Of a DNA stretch of 64,000 nucleotides, positions 23,682 through 34,513 are shown one piece after another. The notes under the pieces were generated by a model, which was not told the origin of the DNA, searched no databases, and saw only the letters and a list, made by a program, of their open reading frames with translations. Both the position numbers and the translations under genes were made by a program. The DNA is from Meghimatium bilineatum (taxonomy: Eukaryota; Mollusca; Gastropoda; Stylommatophora; Philomycidae): NCBI GenBank assembly GCA_034231615.1, contig CM067312.1, forward strand, positions 6,311,747 through 6,375,746, read 5' to 3'. The first letter of the stretch is position 1. Every line of letters begins with the position of its first letter.

Positions 23682-24438
23682 GTACATGTCAGATAAAAAA
23701 AGTACATGTGTATAAATTCGCCTACACATTGTAGCAGTCATGCTACTTCTTAGTGCAGTATAACTATGTTATCTGGACACAAGACGTGTGTCAGAGTTAA
23801 TAATGTTAACTATATCCGAGATAAGGGCCGCCTGCCGGACATTAGTATTCTGCTCCTGCGTTTCTGGAGCATGTACTCGGGCAGAAAAACAAATATAGTT
23901 ATCTGATGGCTAGTGAGGTCCAGATAGTATTAGCTTTGAAACTTAAGCTGGTTACTTTGTTGTATCCTCTGTGGTTGCCGACACATACCCTACTTTGACT
24001 AGCCCACTCGCAAATACTAGCCTTGACCATTGTCAAATGGATTTACTAAATCAAACATTAGGGCACTTCAGGGTCTCTTCTCTCAACATTCCTTAGTCCA
24101 CACTTTCTGGGAATTCATTTAGGACCCGCTTAGTGAGACGGTGTGAATGTATCTCCGACCTGCTCTCACTAGGTTTCTTAGTTGCTACAGTTGTTCTGAA
24201 ATACTTTCCTTCCGTTCAACAGAGCTCTACTATCACTGTTTGAGCAAAGTCTTGAGGGGACCTAATACTATTACTTGAATAATTATACCAAAGAAACGGC
24301 GATGACACAGGGACTCTATACATATTTCAACAGTTTGTTTACAGGTTTGATTGCGTCAATACATTGTCAATAATATTCACACTAAACACCGTAAAAGTTT
24401 GTGCTTAGCTTCGATCATTTAACACCAGCAGCTGACCA
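23682..24438. other. Intronic sequence, no gene seen
   Basis: No long frame, repeat or transposon end was recognised. Confidence 0.5.
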
Positions 24439-24712
24439 GGGAAGTGTTTATGTTGTTGGTAAGATATTATAGCGCTGGGAACTGTAAGTTGTTCGAAGTG
24501 TTTATGTTGTTGGTAAGATATTATAGCGCTGGGAACTGTAAGTTGTTCGAAGTGTTTATGTTGTTGGTAAGATATTATAGCGTTGAGAACTATAAGTTGA
24601 TCGGAGTGTTTATGTTGTTGGTAAGATATTATAGCATTGAGAACTGTAAGTTGTTCGAAGTGTTTATGTTGTTGGTAAGATATTATAGCGTTGAGAACTA
24701 TAAGTTGTTCAA
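24439..24712. repeat. 54-bp tandem array, five copies
   Basis: gaagtgtttatgttgttggt, aagatattatagcgctggga, actgtaagttgttc. The unit is a multiple of three, which explains the open 18-residue peptide repeat on both strands. Confidence 0.94.
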
Positions 24713-25107
24713 TGTCTTGTCGTTCTCGTATAGAAGTTGTTCTCAATCTGGTGCATCGCTCGTAAGGACATGTGTTCGAGCCATTAGAGTTACCAAAAAA
24801 GTGCCCGCAAGAACTAATATATATTATTATACCAATAATAATATTCATAATTATCATCATCAAGTGACATTATTTCCATAACGTAGTCTTCTGTATAGCT
24901 ATTTTGAATTCTCCGTGGTCTTGAGCAAGTTGTCCCGACTCTATTAGAGACATGTACAGGTATTTCTGAATGTCTTTTGTACAAATTATTCACCACATCC
25001 ATAAAGAGTTTCCTTTTAAATTACTCCCGTAGTTTGCAGTTGCTTTCAGTAGGAACATCTGATTACTATGGCACTGAGGAAAAAACACACATTCTCACTC
25101 GCCGTAT

Positions 25108-25130
25108 AATAATATTAAAAATAATAATAA

Positions 25131-25170
<40 letters not shown>

Positions 25171-25300
25171 AAATAAATAAATAATAAATAAATAAATAAT
25201 AAATAAATAATAAATAAATAAATAATAAATAAATAATAAATAAATAAATAAATAAATAAAAAAATAATAAAGAAATAAAGAAATAATAATAATAAAACAA
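25108..25300. repeat. (AAAT)n microsatellite
   Basis: A run of taaataaataaataaa with one-base slips, ending in aaagaaataa. Confidence 0.96.
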
Positions 25301-25388
25301 AATTATTATTTATTGTACATCTTCCAGCCAGATATAGTCGTTTCGATTAATTGGGAAAACTTCATTACTATTTTCCAAGTTTCACCCA

Positions 25389-25950
25389 TTGTGTATGACA
25401 TTGTGTATGACATTGTGTATGACATTGTGTATGACATTGTGTATGACTATGACATTGTGTATGACATTGTGTATGACATTGTGTATGACTATGACATTGT
25501 GTATGACATTGTGTATGACTATGACATTGTGTATGACTATGACATTGTGTATGACATTGTGTATGACATTGTGTATGACATTGTGTATGACTATGACATT
25601 GTGTATGACATTGTGTATGACATTGTGTATGACTATGACATTGTGTATGACATTGTGTATGACTATGACATTGTGTATGACTATGACATTGTGTATGACT
25701 ATGACATTGTGTATGACATTGTGTATGACTATGACATTGTGTATGACTATGACATTGTGTATGACTATGACATTGTGTATGACATTGTGTATGACATTGT
25801 GTATGACTATGACATTGTGTATGACTATGACATTGTGTATGACTATGACATTGTGTATGACTATGACATTGTGTATGACATTGTGTATGACTATGACATT
25901 GTGTATGACTATGACATTGTGTATGACTATGACATTGTGTATGACATTGT
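25389..25950. repeat. 6-bp-based array: 12-bp and 18-bp units in mixed order
   Basis: Every unit is built from tgtgtatgacat (12 bp) or tgtgtatgactatgacat (18 bp). Their order is irregular, like a two-letter code. Open in several frames on both strands. Confidence 0.96.
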
Positions 25951-26119
25951 TTCGAAGAAGATTTAGATGCCAACGATTAAAATTCAGCATATAGAAATGC
26001 TGCACTGGAGAGTAATCGGCACCAAGATATCAAGAACCACTTTTGATAGTGATGAAACGGCGTACTTTTATTTGCTTTGGGCTTGTAACGAGACACGACA
26101 AACTTTGTAAATGTATTTT

Positions 26120-26260
26120 GCAAGGGGCAGTCGAGGGTTGAAGGAGAAGAGTCGTGAAAGAAAATAATGGATTCATAACATCATGGAATAGATTGATTTC
26201 TCTACACTTCTCTGAATGGCCGAGGATAGATATGTTTATGCGCCTTATTATGCAGATGTC
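26120..26260 (+). pseudogene. Possible short LINE tail remnant
   Basis: It contains gggcagtcgagggttgaagg, close to the gtacagtcgaggggagg of the RTE-like fragment at 14373-15165, followed by Arg-rich codons and a HNIMEWIDFST-like segment resembling the ..I.EWTGLS. motif. Very short and shifted. Confidence 0.3.
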
Positions 26261-27119
26261 TCTTTTGTGACACCACTACGACCTACCCGTTACTTTCATC
26301 ACCAACTGTCATCTACCCGTTACTCTCATTGATTTTGTCATTTCCATCCTAGTCGTATTTTATCATTAGTTATTTATTGATTAGTTTTCACTCTTCCATC
26401 ACATGTTTTATTACTACTTCATCTTAACCCACGGCCACAACTTTGATAAGGGGAGTAGGAGTTATCTATTTTAAAAAAAACCACTAATCTTCTATTTATA
26501 TACCGTTTCTGGTGATCTTCTTCTTCTTTTGGGAAAACTGTTATGGAAGGGAGTTGTCGTCTCTTGGCCCAGACCATTAGGCCCGTATAGATAAGTAAGG
26601 TGTTTGGGAATACACCCCCCCCCCCTAAACCCCACGAAACAAGAACATAAAATTCAGTACTGGGAAATATCCAATAATCGGGTGATACACCCCCCCCCCC
26701 CTTTTCCTCCTTTTGTAACCCTCGATGCATCGACAAGAAATACTTAAAATCCAAAAGTACGAGGGGATTCGCATTACTTTTGTTTAAAAAAAAAATATTT
26801 TCACCCCCCCCCCCCCTGCCTTGGATGTAACATCCCTGATTATATTCCTTTAATCCTACTCACCTCTACCCAGTACTCTTCTCTCTGATGTCACATCACT
26901 CCTTGTGTTGTTTTTCTTCTTCTTTGCCCTGTTATGATTTGTTACTCCATGTATCATATGTCTTCCTATGTGAGTTGGTCACCGTTTACTCCATTTTTTT
27001 ACATCCTGATGAAGACTTTTCAGTCTAAACGTTGTCTGTGTTAGTATTTCACGTTTTTACTACTCGTAACGCTTTAATTTACCTATTCCGTTCACACTAG
27101 TATTTTGGGTTACCGATAC
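26261..27119. other. Unassigned, with three long C runs
   Basis: Runs of 9 to 14 C lie near 26612, 26692 and 26804. The right half is T-rich and carries the hammerhead-like motif at 27006. Confidence 0.5.
27006..27034 (+). ncRNA. Hammerhead-ribozyme-like motif (best core match)
   Basis: CTGATGA at 27006-27012 is exact, followed by a stem II hairpin AGACT/AGTCT (27013-27017 with 27022-27026) and then AAAC, where the canonical core would be GAAAC. The G12 position is therefore changed. The context is T-rich, like the Penelope-like 3' flank. Probably a decayed ribozyme. Confidence 0.35.
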
Positions 27120-27376
27120 CTCTATGTCCCTCTTGTAGCGTTATTGTAACCTCAGAATGTCCCTCCTGTTGTGTTGCGGTATCCTCTGTATGTCCCTCTT
27201 GTTGTGTTACGGTATCCTCTGTATGTCCCTCTTGTTGTGTTACCGTAGTCTCTGTATCTCTCGCTTGTTGTGTTACCGAAGTCACTGTGTGTACCTCTTG
27301 TTGTGTTACCGAAGTCACTGTGTGTACCTCTTGTTGTGTTACCGAAGTCACTGTGTGTACCTCTTGTTGTGCCACT
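27120..27376. repeat. 33-bp tandem array, about eight copies
   Basis: cctcttgttgtgttaccgaa then gtcactgtgtgta, with an upstream variant ggtatcctctgtatgtc. Confidence 0.94.
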
Positions 27377-27539
27377 TTGCGTATATTTTGTGTCAGCGAA
27401 AGTTGGAAAAAAAATCACAAGAAAAGCCAAGTGCCTGACGTTAGAAGAATGTATGATTCACAAGTTAGCCCACAGATCTGAATTATATCATGAGCCCCGC
27501 ACACCAGCCACGACCTTCTCTGGTAGAAAGACTTGTATA

Positions 27540-27725
27540 TAGAATTCTCACGTGACCGGACTGGAGCCCATGTTGGGCTTATGGTAGGTTACTATTTATA
27601 TACTTGGGAGTCGCCTTGGCTATTTTTAGGATGCAATTCCAAGTATGTAAATAGTGGCCAACCGAAAACCGAACAATAATCATAAAAAACATAACAAATG
27701 GGCTCCTAATTAATTCAGTTGAAAG
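27540..27725. mobile_element. Hairpin MITE, family 1, longer copy 3
   Basis: Centre: gagtcgccttggctattttt with arms tactatttatatacttgg / ccaagtatgtaaatagtggc. Outer flanks shared with copy 4: ttctcacgtgaccggactgg on the left and ctaattaattcag on the right, so the real element is about 180 bp. Confidence 0.6.
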
Positions 27726-28091
27726 GTCTTTACTGGAGACGATCATGGACCAGCTGTAAATATTTGTATACTTAACGTAAGCATTCTTGTTTACAGTCCT
27801 TCCGTCTTTATTTCTCTTTTTGAAAACTTACCCTCTGTTCTATGAGTGGCCAGGTAGACAAGGCTTACGACAGATATATTTGCCTATTATAGATACGTTT
27901 CAGTCACACCGACGTAGTTTTACCTGTTCTTACCTGTACTGTCCAGAATGCCTTTCAGTTGACAAATCGAAACGTTTTTGTAACATTTAAATATTGTATG
28001 TCTTGTGTAGGAGCCGCGTTTCTGAACAAATGTGAGTAAATCTATTGAAAAGGTGAGCTTGTTATTTTGTATGTTAACATATCTATCATAT

Positions 28092-28200
28092 CTGGAAATC
28101 TAGCAAGACCATGGTCCTGTATGGGCCATGACAATGGTCCTGTATGGGCCATGACAATGGTTCTGTATGGGCCATGACAATGGTCTTGCTAGATTTCCAG
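28092..28200. repeat. Perfect 21-bp inverted repeat enclosing a 23-bp tandem array
   Basis: The arm at 28092-28112 begins CTGGAAATCTAGCAAGACC and its exact reverse complement lies at 28180-28200. Between them are about three to four copies of ggtcctgtatgggccatgac. The arm itself is SINE 3'-module sequence. Confidence 0.85.
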
Positions 28201-28475
28201 CAGGATGTAGTCCATAGATCTCTCTTTTAGCAGGACCTACTAGGTTTCCAGCAGGATGTAGTCCAGATATCTCTCTTGTAGCAGTACCTACTAGGTTTCC
28301 AGCAGGATGTAGTCTAGATATCTCTCTTGTAGCAGTACCTACTAGGTTTCCAGCAGGATGTAGTCTAGATATCTCTCTTGTAGCAGTACCTACTAGGTTT
28401 CCAGCAGGATGTAGTCTAGATATCTCTCTTGTAGCAGTACCTACTAGGTTTCCAGCAGGATGTAGTCAATAGACA
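28201..28475. repeat. 51-bp tandem array derived from a SINE 3' module
   Basis: About five and a half copies of acctactaggtttccagcag, gatgtagtctagatatctct, cttgtagcagt. In reverse this is the gactacatcctgctgg.aatctagtagg..ctgctacaagagagat module seen singly at 31930-32030 and 40530-40665. Confidence 0.88.
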
Positions 28476-28689
28476 GTGCGGCAATACTCTGTGTCGCCGT
28501 CTTATGTGCGCCAATTTCCAAATGTATGTCCATAAATAACGTCAAAAATTAGCGCTTGGGGGGCGGGGGATTTAGGGCTTAGGGCTGGAATTTATTCGGC
28601 CACAAGAGATGATCTGAAAGCGTTTGACAGTTCATTGACAAGAGGGAGCTGGGGTTGGCCAAGACCATCTCTAGCAGCAAAATGTTATC

Positions 28690-28852
28690 TAGAATTGTCA
28701 CGTGACCGGACAGGGACCCTTGTTGGGATTTCGGTTGATCACTATTTATATACTTGGAGTCGCTTTGTCTATTTTTGGCATGTGATTCCAAGTTTGTGAA
28801 TAATTATCAACCGAAAGCCGAACAATAATCAAACACTTAATTAATTCAGGTT
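28690..28852. mobile_element. Hairpin MITE, family 1, longer copy 4
   Basis: agaattgtcacgtgaccgga, cactatttatatacttggag, tctatttttggcatgtgatt, then aaccgaaagccgaacaataa and cttaattaattcagg. Same order as copy 3. Confidence 0.6.
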
Positions 28853-28977
28853 CACAAGTACCCATGTCTGCATGCGGACGATGTGATGGTTTCATAAGTA
28901 CCACTGTCTGAATGCGGACGATGTGAAGGTTTCACACGTACCCCTGTCTGCATGCGGACGATGTGAAGGTTTCACAA
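28850..28977. repeat. About 40-bp tandem array, three copies
   Basis: ggtttcacaagtaccc, tgtctgcatgcggacgatgt, ga. It follows the MITE at 28690. Confidence 0.88.
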
Positions 28978-29013
28978 CTGACGTATCAGATTTACTGACC
29001 ATGCAGCAGTCAA

Positions 29014-29565
29014 CATCATGACAGATAACATCATGACAGATAACATCATGGCAGATAACATCATGGCATATATCTTCATGGCAGATAACATCATGGCAGA
29101 TAACATCATGGCATATATCTTCATGGCAGATAACATCATGCCAGATAACATCATGTCAGATAACATCATGGCAGATAACATCATGGCAGATAAGATCATG
29201 GCGTATAACATCATGCCAGATATCATCATGGCAGATAACATCATGGCAGATAACATCATGGCATATATCTTCATGGCAGATAACATCATAGCAGATACCA
29301 TCATGGCAGATAACATCATGGCAGATATCATCATGGCAGATAACATCATGCCAGATAACATCATGACAGATATCATCATGGCAGATAACATCATGGCAGA
29401 TATCTTCATGGCAGATAACATCATGGCAGATAACATCATGACAGATAACATCATGGCAGATAACATCATGGCAGATATCTTCATGGCAGATAACATCATG
29501 GCAGATAACATCATGACAGATAACATCATGGCAGATAACATCATGGCAGATAACATGCTTATATA
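29014..29565. repeat. 15-bp tandem array, about 36 copies
   Basis: catcatggcagataa with variants GACAG, GCATA, GCCAG and TCTTC. The unit length is a multiple of three, giving a MADNI peptide repeat; the ATG in every unit is a by-product. Confidence 0.96.
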
Positions 29566-30075
29566 GTGAGGTTTTCATTATCTGGAAATCCACCCCACCC
29601 CAGTCATCTATATAGTTAATCCATTCAGTCATCTATATATACAATAGGGTCATAGATGCGTCTTCTGTAAGGAGGGATTTTTCCTTTAAAAAATGTTTAT
29701 TTCCACGTTTGTGTGTTAAGTATTTTTAATGAGCATTGTTACACTTTTATTATGCTTGTTTCCTATAGTTAAGTTTCCTGTTATAATTTCTAAGAGAATG
29801 GTTGAGATTTTAATCATCTTCCTCTTTTATTTTAATCATCTCCCTCTTTTATTTTAATCATCTTCCCCTCCCTTATTTACCAGCTTCATTTATAATGTAA
29901 TTCCCCACTTTCCCCTTCCTCCTTTCTGAATATCATTTCTTCTCAAATCATTGCGCACCGCATAGAGTTGGAGCCTTTCTGGGTATAATAATAATGCTCT
30001 GGATAAACCTCCCCATTGGGCAAAGGGATGCAAGGGCTCCATTGCTCGTAATTCCAGTGGATGAAAACAGAAACA

Positions 30076-30497
30076 AGTAACGAAACTTATAGGCAAATAA
30101 CAAATAGGATAAACAAGTAACGAAACAGAAAAACAAGTAACGGAACAGTTAAACAAGTAACGGAACAGTTAAACAAGTAACGGAACAGTTAAACAAGTAA
30201 CGGAACAGCTAAACAAGTAACGGAACAGATAAACAAGTAACGGAACAGTTAAACAAGTAACAGAACAGTTAAACTAGTAACGGAACAGTTAAACAAGTAA
30301 CATAACAGTTAAACTAGTAACGGAACAGTTAAACAAGTAACGGAACAGTTAAACAAGTAACGGAACAGTTAAACAAGTAACGGAACAGCTAAACAAGTAA
30401 CGGAACAGATAAACAAGTAACTGAACAGATAAACAAGTAACGGAACAGATAAACAAGTAACTGAACAGATAAACAAGTAACTGAACAGATAAACAAG
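30076..30497. repeat. 20-bp tandem array, about 21 copies
   Basis: aaacaagtaacggaacagtt with variants ACAGAT, ACAGCT and CTGAACAG. It abuts the hAT MITE. Confidence 0.95.
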
Positions 30498-30515
30498 TAG
30501 CGACACAATCTAAAG

Positions 30516-30702
30516 CAGAGTTTCCCAACGTGGGCCCCCACGCCCTACAGGAGGGGGGGGACTCAAACAAGTTGTAATTAAGCTTCATTTAGGAAATAAT
30601 TCAATTTTGTAATAATAAAAAATATGTATGTTACATAAGGTGGCATCATAATTTTAGAAATACTTAGGTGAGGCATGGTACAAAAATAGTTGGGAAACAC
30701 TG
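30516..30702. mobile_element. hAT-type MITE with terminal inverted repeats
   Basis: 187 bp. The left end CAGAGTTTCCCAACGTGGG and the right end GTTGGGAAACACTG are inverted repeats of hAT (Charlie-like) type. The 8-bp flanks atctaaag (30508-30515) and aactaaag (30703-30710) match at 6 to 7 positions, as expected for a hAT target-site duplication. No coding capacity. A run of G lies at 30551. Confidence 0.72.
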
Positions 30703-31009
30703 AACTAAAGTAATACCTTATTGCCGTGTTTGGTTATATCGTCCTTGCCCTTCGCCGTGTAAGCTTGCCTTTGGAAGGGGCATAGTTGTGTTTTAGGATA
30801 ACGTGTGGATCAGGTCGCATCAACCTTCACCTGGTTGGCAAACATGAACGTGTTGCCCCTGACTCAACAATTTGTAAGGTACATGAACTTGGGACAAGTG
30901 ACACTTTTCTCTGAGAAGTGACACAGTCACACCACCAAATGTGTCTCCAGGGAATGTGAGGGAATGTGAAAAAAATGTGATTCCTCTGATATTTCCAGAT
31001 ATTTAATTC

Positions 31010-31370
31010 TATCATCATCATCATTAAGTGCCGTCTCCGCAACGAAGGTTGGTTGCAACAGATCTCCAACATCCCCTGTCTCTTTTTTAGTGATGCACTC
31101 TGCTAGACTGTAACCTGTCCATCTTGTGATGTTACTTTCCCACTTGTATCTCTGTCTTTCTCGTGCTCGCTTCTCTTTGACTTTACCCTCAGGTAAGGTC
31201 TTCAATAAGGTGTCGTGTATTTTAATGTGTCCAAAGTATTTTATTTGCCTGATCTTTATTTCTCTTAGTAATTCTTTCTTCATATTTAGTCTTGTTATAA
31301 CCTCTTTGTTGTCTTCTCTCTTCGTGATGTTCTCCCTATATTTCTATATACGACAATCAATATAAGGTAA
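31010..31370 (-). pseudogene. RTE-like LINE C-terminal fragment
   Basis: The minus-strand frame reads KYFGHIKIHDTLLKTLPEGK, then ARERQRYKWESNITRWTGYS and LAECITKKETGDVGDLLQP. This is the conserved C-terminal layout (GHI.R.D.LL...EG...R.R...W...I..WTG.S..E) of RTE-type endonuclease/reverse-transcriptase proteins. The frame ends in a run of Asp codons made by the (ATG)n-type 3' tail at 31013-31023, typical of RTE elements. Only the tail of the element is present. Confidence 0.75.
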
Positions 31371-31494
31371 CGTCGTGAAACGTAACAATAATTGTCTGAG
31401 TGAAACTATTATAAAAACCTGTGTGTTACGTAAGTACAATTCTTCTATGTACCCACATCTCAAAGGCATCAATATGGTCCTAATTGTTTGTTTT

Positions 31495-31790
31495 AACTGT
31501 ATAGTCTATTTTCTGTCCTCTAATTGTTTAGTCTAAAGTCTAGTTTTTCCCCAGGTGAATAATGGTTGATAGTATCCACACTTGCCGTTAAGCGTAGGGC
31601 AGGGAGATTCAGCTGTCGTTTCAAGGCCAGATGTGTCATCATAGTTGCATAACGTTCATGTTTGTTCATCGTTTTCTGGATGTTTTCTATCCAGTTTTTT
31701 GGTCAACCTTTGACTTTATGTCCGGGTATTCTTGTGTTATATGCTCTTATTTGTATTTGGTTAGAGTTCCTTCTCGGATATTTTTGTCAT
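31495..31790 (-). pseudogene. Second copy of the GRPRKKWIENV-type LINE fragment
   Basis: DNA shared with 39890-40150 includes ttgccgttaagcgtaggg, aaggccagatgtgt/aagccagatgtgt and ttttctatccagtttttt. The minus-strand remnant still gives MNKHERYATMMTHLALKRQL. It lies about 100 bp after the RTE-like fragment at 31010-31370, so two LINE tails sit side by side. Confidence 0.5.
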
Positions 31791-31929
31791 GGGTTGAAAT
31801 GAAAGATTGAATTCATTAGTTTATGTGTGTTTATCTCGATGTCAAAGAAATATATTTGAATGGGGGTTACCACCGAAAACGGATGTGTGAGGCTATTGGC
31901 AAAAAAAAAGCGACACAACTCATTTTTAT

Positions 31930-32030
31930 TCTCTGTAGTACATCCTGCTGTAAATCTAGTAGGGTCATTGCCCTGCTACAAGAGAGATCCAACGGGAGTT
32001 TGAGACTATAAGATGATGAATAAGAGTGAT
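31930..32030 (+). mobile_element. 3' module of the GAA-tailed SINE family
   Basis: tttattctctgtagtacatc, ctgctgtaaatctagtaggg, cctgctacaagagagatcca, gggagtttgagacta. This is the sequence that has become a 51-bp tandem array at 28201-28475. Confidence 0.45.
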
Positions 32031-32084
32031 GATTGGTTGCTGGTCCAACCATAACCGTCTACAATATAAAACCTACTAGCTAAT

Positions 32085-32215
32085 GCGAAATCAAGCCTAC
32101 TTAAAGACTCGTCAAACTATTCCCGTGACTTTCGTCACTTTAATCATACCTCGTGTAACAAACAATGAAAATCAAGGGAATAGCCACATTAGTCATTGTA
32201 GGTTGTATATCTCAT
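32085..32215. mobile_element. Hairpin MITE, family 2, copy 3 (decayed)
   Basis: actattcccgtgactttcgt, gtaacaaacaatgaaaatca, agggaatagccacattagtc. Only partial similarity to the other copies. Confidence 0.35.
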
Positions 32216-32859
32216 TAGCTGTAGGTCTTATAATGTAGAGGGTCATGGTCCAGGGGTCCATGGGCTCATGCCCTTTGACCCAATACCATCTTGTGATATA
32301 TGCATGTGTTTGTGAGCTGTTATTTTGTTCCATTGTAACCCAGCTACAAAATCCCTCCATACAACTCCTTAACGGTAAGCAATCAGTATTGGACAGTTTT
32401 TTTTTTATAGTAGCCTTGTTGCTGGCAAAATAAAACCAGCGGTTGTCGTATTACTGTTCAACTAGTCCCCAGTTAGTCTTCTCAATTACTGCATCAGAGT
32501 TCAGTTAGGGGATGCTTCAGATGTCTAACAGTTGGGGATGCTTCGGATATCTGACAGATGCATCCTCTATCAAGTTTCCAATAGATTTTAAATCTTACAT
32601 CCATGGACACGATCTATCAATAATTATAACCGTAATCATATCTAATATAAGACATTGCTTTTGTCAACTATTGTTGATTTTTTTCGCGCCACTGTTGAGT
32701 AACATTGCCAGTTATACGTAAAAGGTTCGAGTAACCCTGGGCTTGAACCACGACCAAATGCAAGCTCTGTTCGACTTGCTTGTTTGCTGATCGTTAAAGG
32801 AAAAACGACGATACGCTCCTGTCATGATTTTTAGTTGTGGATGATGATTATTTCTACTA

Positions 32860-33125
32860 CTTCTACTCTGCGTTCGTTCTCAAACTCCTGCAGATTATCA
32901 GGATGCAGTCCGTAGAACGGAATTAGTTGTGTCATGGTTTACATCTTAGCTGCGATATCTGCACCATTTGGCGTAACACATCCGATTTAGGCATGGTGCC
33001 TGCGTACTTTTACCGTATATTGAATGTGGTAGTCAACTCCCCTCCCCATAACGTGCTTAGTCGCCTCTTACAACATGTATGGAAGGTAAACAGTTGTGTT
33101 ATTCTTTGCTCCCATCTCGGGCCCA
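32860..33125 (-). mobile_element. CGCCCG-type SINE, inverted copy
   Basis: Starts at its 3' end with ctgcgttcgttctcaaactc, then the reverse of the creation shared by other copies: cggaattagttgtgtcatgg, gctgcgatatctgcaccatt, cttagtcgcctcttacaaca, ttctttgctcccatctcggg. Confidence 0.65.
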
Positions 33126-33533
33126 TCAACATGACCGCTCAGATTGAAAGGACTAAAAGAGGAGAGAAAAGTAGTCACCATTTTCCTTGCCATGTATGTC
33201 GTTAAAGGTGACTAAGAAACATTTGGCGTGAAGTTGACATATAAAGTTATAAAGTGATTAAACGTTTAGTCAGATTTATCAAGAAACGTGTGGCGAGAGG
33301 TTGGCATATCAAATTAAAGTGATTAAAAGTATCATTACCAAGTCAGATTTATCGGGTGCAAGTGCATATACACTTACAAAATACAGCCCGGATAATGCAG
33401 GAGATAAAGTTTGATGGTTCATGGGTTCATGCCCTTTGACCAAAACAATTTCAGACACAAATATATTCCAACCACACGAAAGAAGAATATATAACACTGG
33501 CAAACTAGAATCCTGACACCACCAACTACCATC

Positions 33534-33925
33534 TCTGTACTTTAATCTCATGTACGGTTTCTGTACTTTAGTCTGATATACGGCTTCTAGACTTTAATCT
33601 GATGTACGGCTTCTAGACTTTAATCTGATGTACGGCTTCTAGACTTTATTCTGATGTACGGCTTCTAGACTTTAATCTGATGTACGGCTTCTGAACTTTA
33701 ATCTGATGTAGGCTTCTAGACTTTAATCTGATGTACGGCTTCTAGACTTTAATCTGATGTACAGCTTCTAGACTTTAATTTCATGTACGGCTTCTAGACT
33801 TTAATCTGATGTACGGCTTCTAGACTTTAATCTGATGTACGGCTTCTAGACTTTAGTCTGATATACGGCTTCTAGACTTTAATCTGATGTACGGCTTCTG
33901 AACTTTAATCTAATGTACGGCAGTT
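33534..33925. repeat. 26-bp tandem array, about 15 copies
   Basis: tctgatgtacggcttctaga then ctttaa. Variants TTCTGAAC and CTCATG occur. Confidence 0.95.
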
Positions 33926-33951
33926 TACCATACCATAAGCCCATAACGCGT

Positions 33952-34040
33952 CAGTTTGTAAGGACACTACATTTTGTAAGGACACTACATTTTGTAAGGA
34001 CACTACATAACGCGTCAGTTTGTAAGGACACTACATTTTG
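33952..34040. repeat. 18-bp tandem array, short
   Basis: ttttgtaaggacactaca, three units plus a larger duplication containing taacgcgtcagtttgtaagg. Confidence 0.85.
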
Positions 34041-34513
34041 ACGCATCAACACTCAAAGTTCTCAATATATTTCTGTCTTCAGCGATGCAGAAGAAGGAAA
34101 AAAAATTCCAATCTACCAAATCCTTGATTTTGTCTGTCCATGATTTTATCTTCTCTGTTTTTTCCACCTTCTACTGTCCCCTGTAGCATCTTTTATTGTG
34201 ACAATGTGTCATGTTCATATACATGACCAAACAGTACACGTTTTTTTGGTTTAATTATTGAAAGTAAAAATTCTTTTTGGCCTGTATACATCTCGTATCT
34301 TATTTCCTACGTAAACATTTGTTATCCATTGCAGTATTTCAGTATGCATAATGTTTAAATTATGGCGACCATCTCCCCTCCATTTAAATTTAGGAACTAA
34401 CAGAAAATAATTAGTGTTATGTTGTAAAATGTTATGATATTCGTATTGTATTGTCTTTAATTTTACATTCTTACTATTAGTTACTTAAATTTTTACTTTA
34501 TTTTTATTGACAG

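Larger units (their letters stand above)
641..34513 (+). other. Intron of the host gene, 33.9 kb, built mostly of minisatellites and dead transposons
   Basis: It lies between the donor GTAAGT at 641 and the acceptor ending at 34513. Both flanking exons are in compatible phase. No other exon-like open segment with good splice sites was found inside. Its content is given in the separate repeat and mobile-element entries. Confidence 0.7.

Noticed and set aside
25313..26005. Frames of about 200 codons on both strands
   Set aside because: They come from the 12/18-bp array.
28972..29632. Met-rich repeat proteins on both strands
   Set aside because: By-products of the 15-bp array; the repeated ATG is not a start signal.
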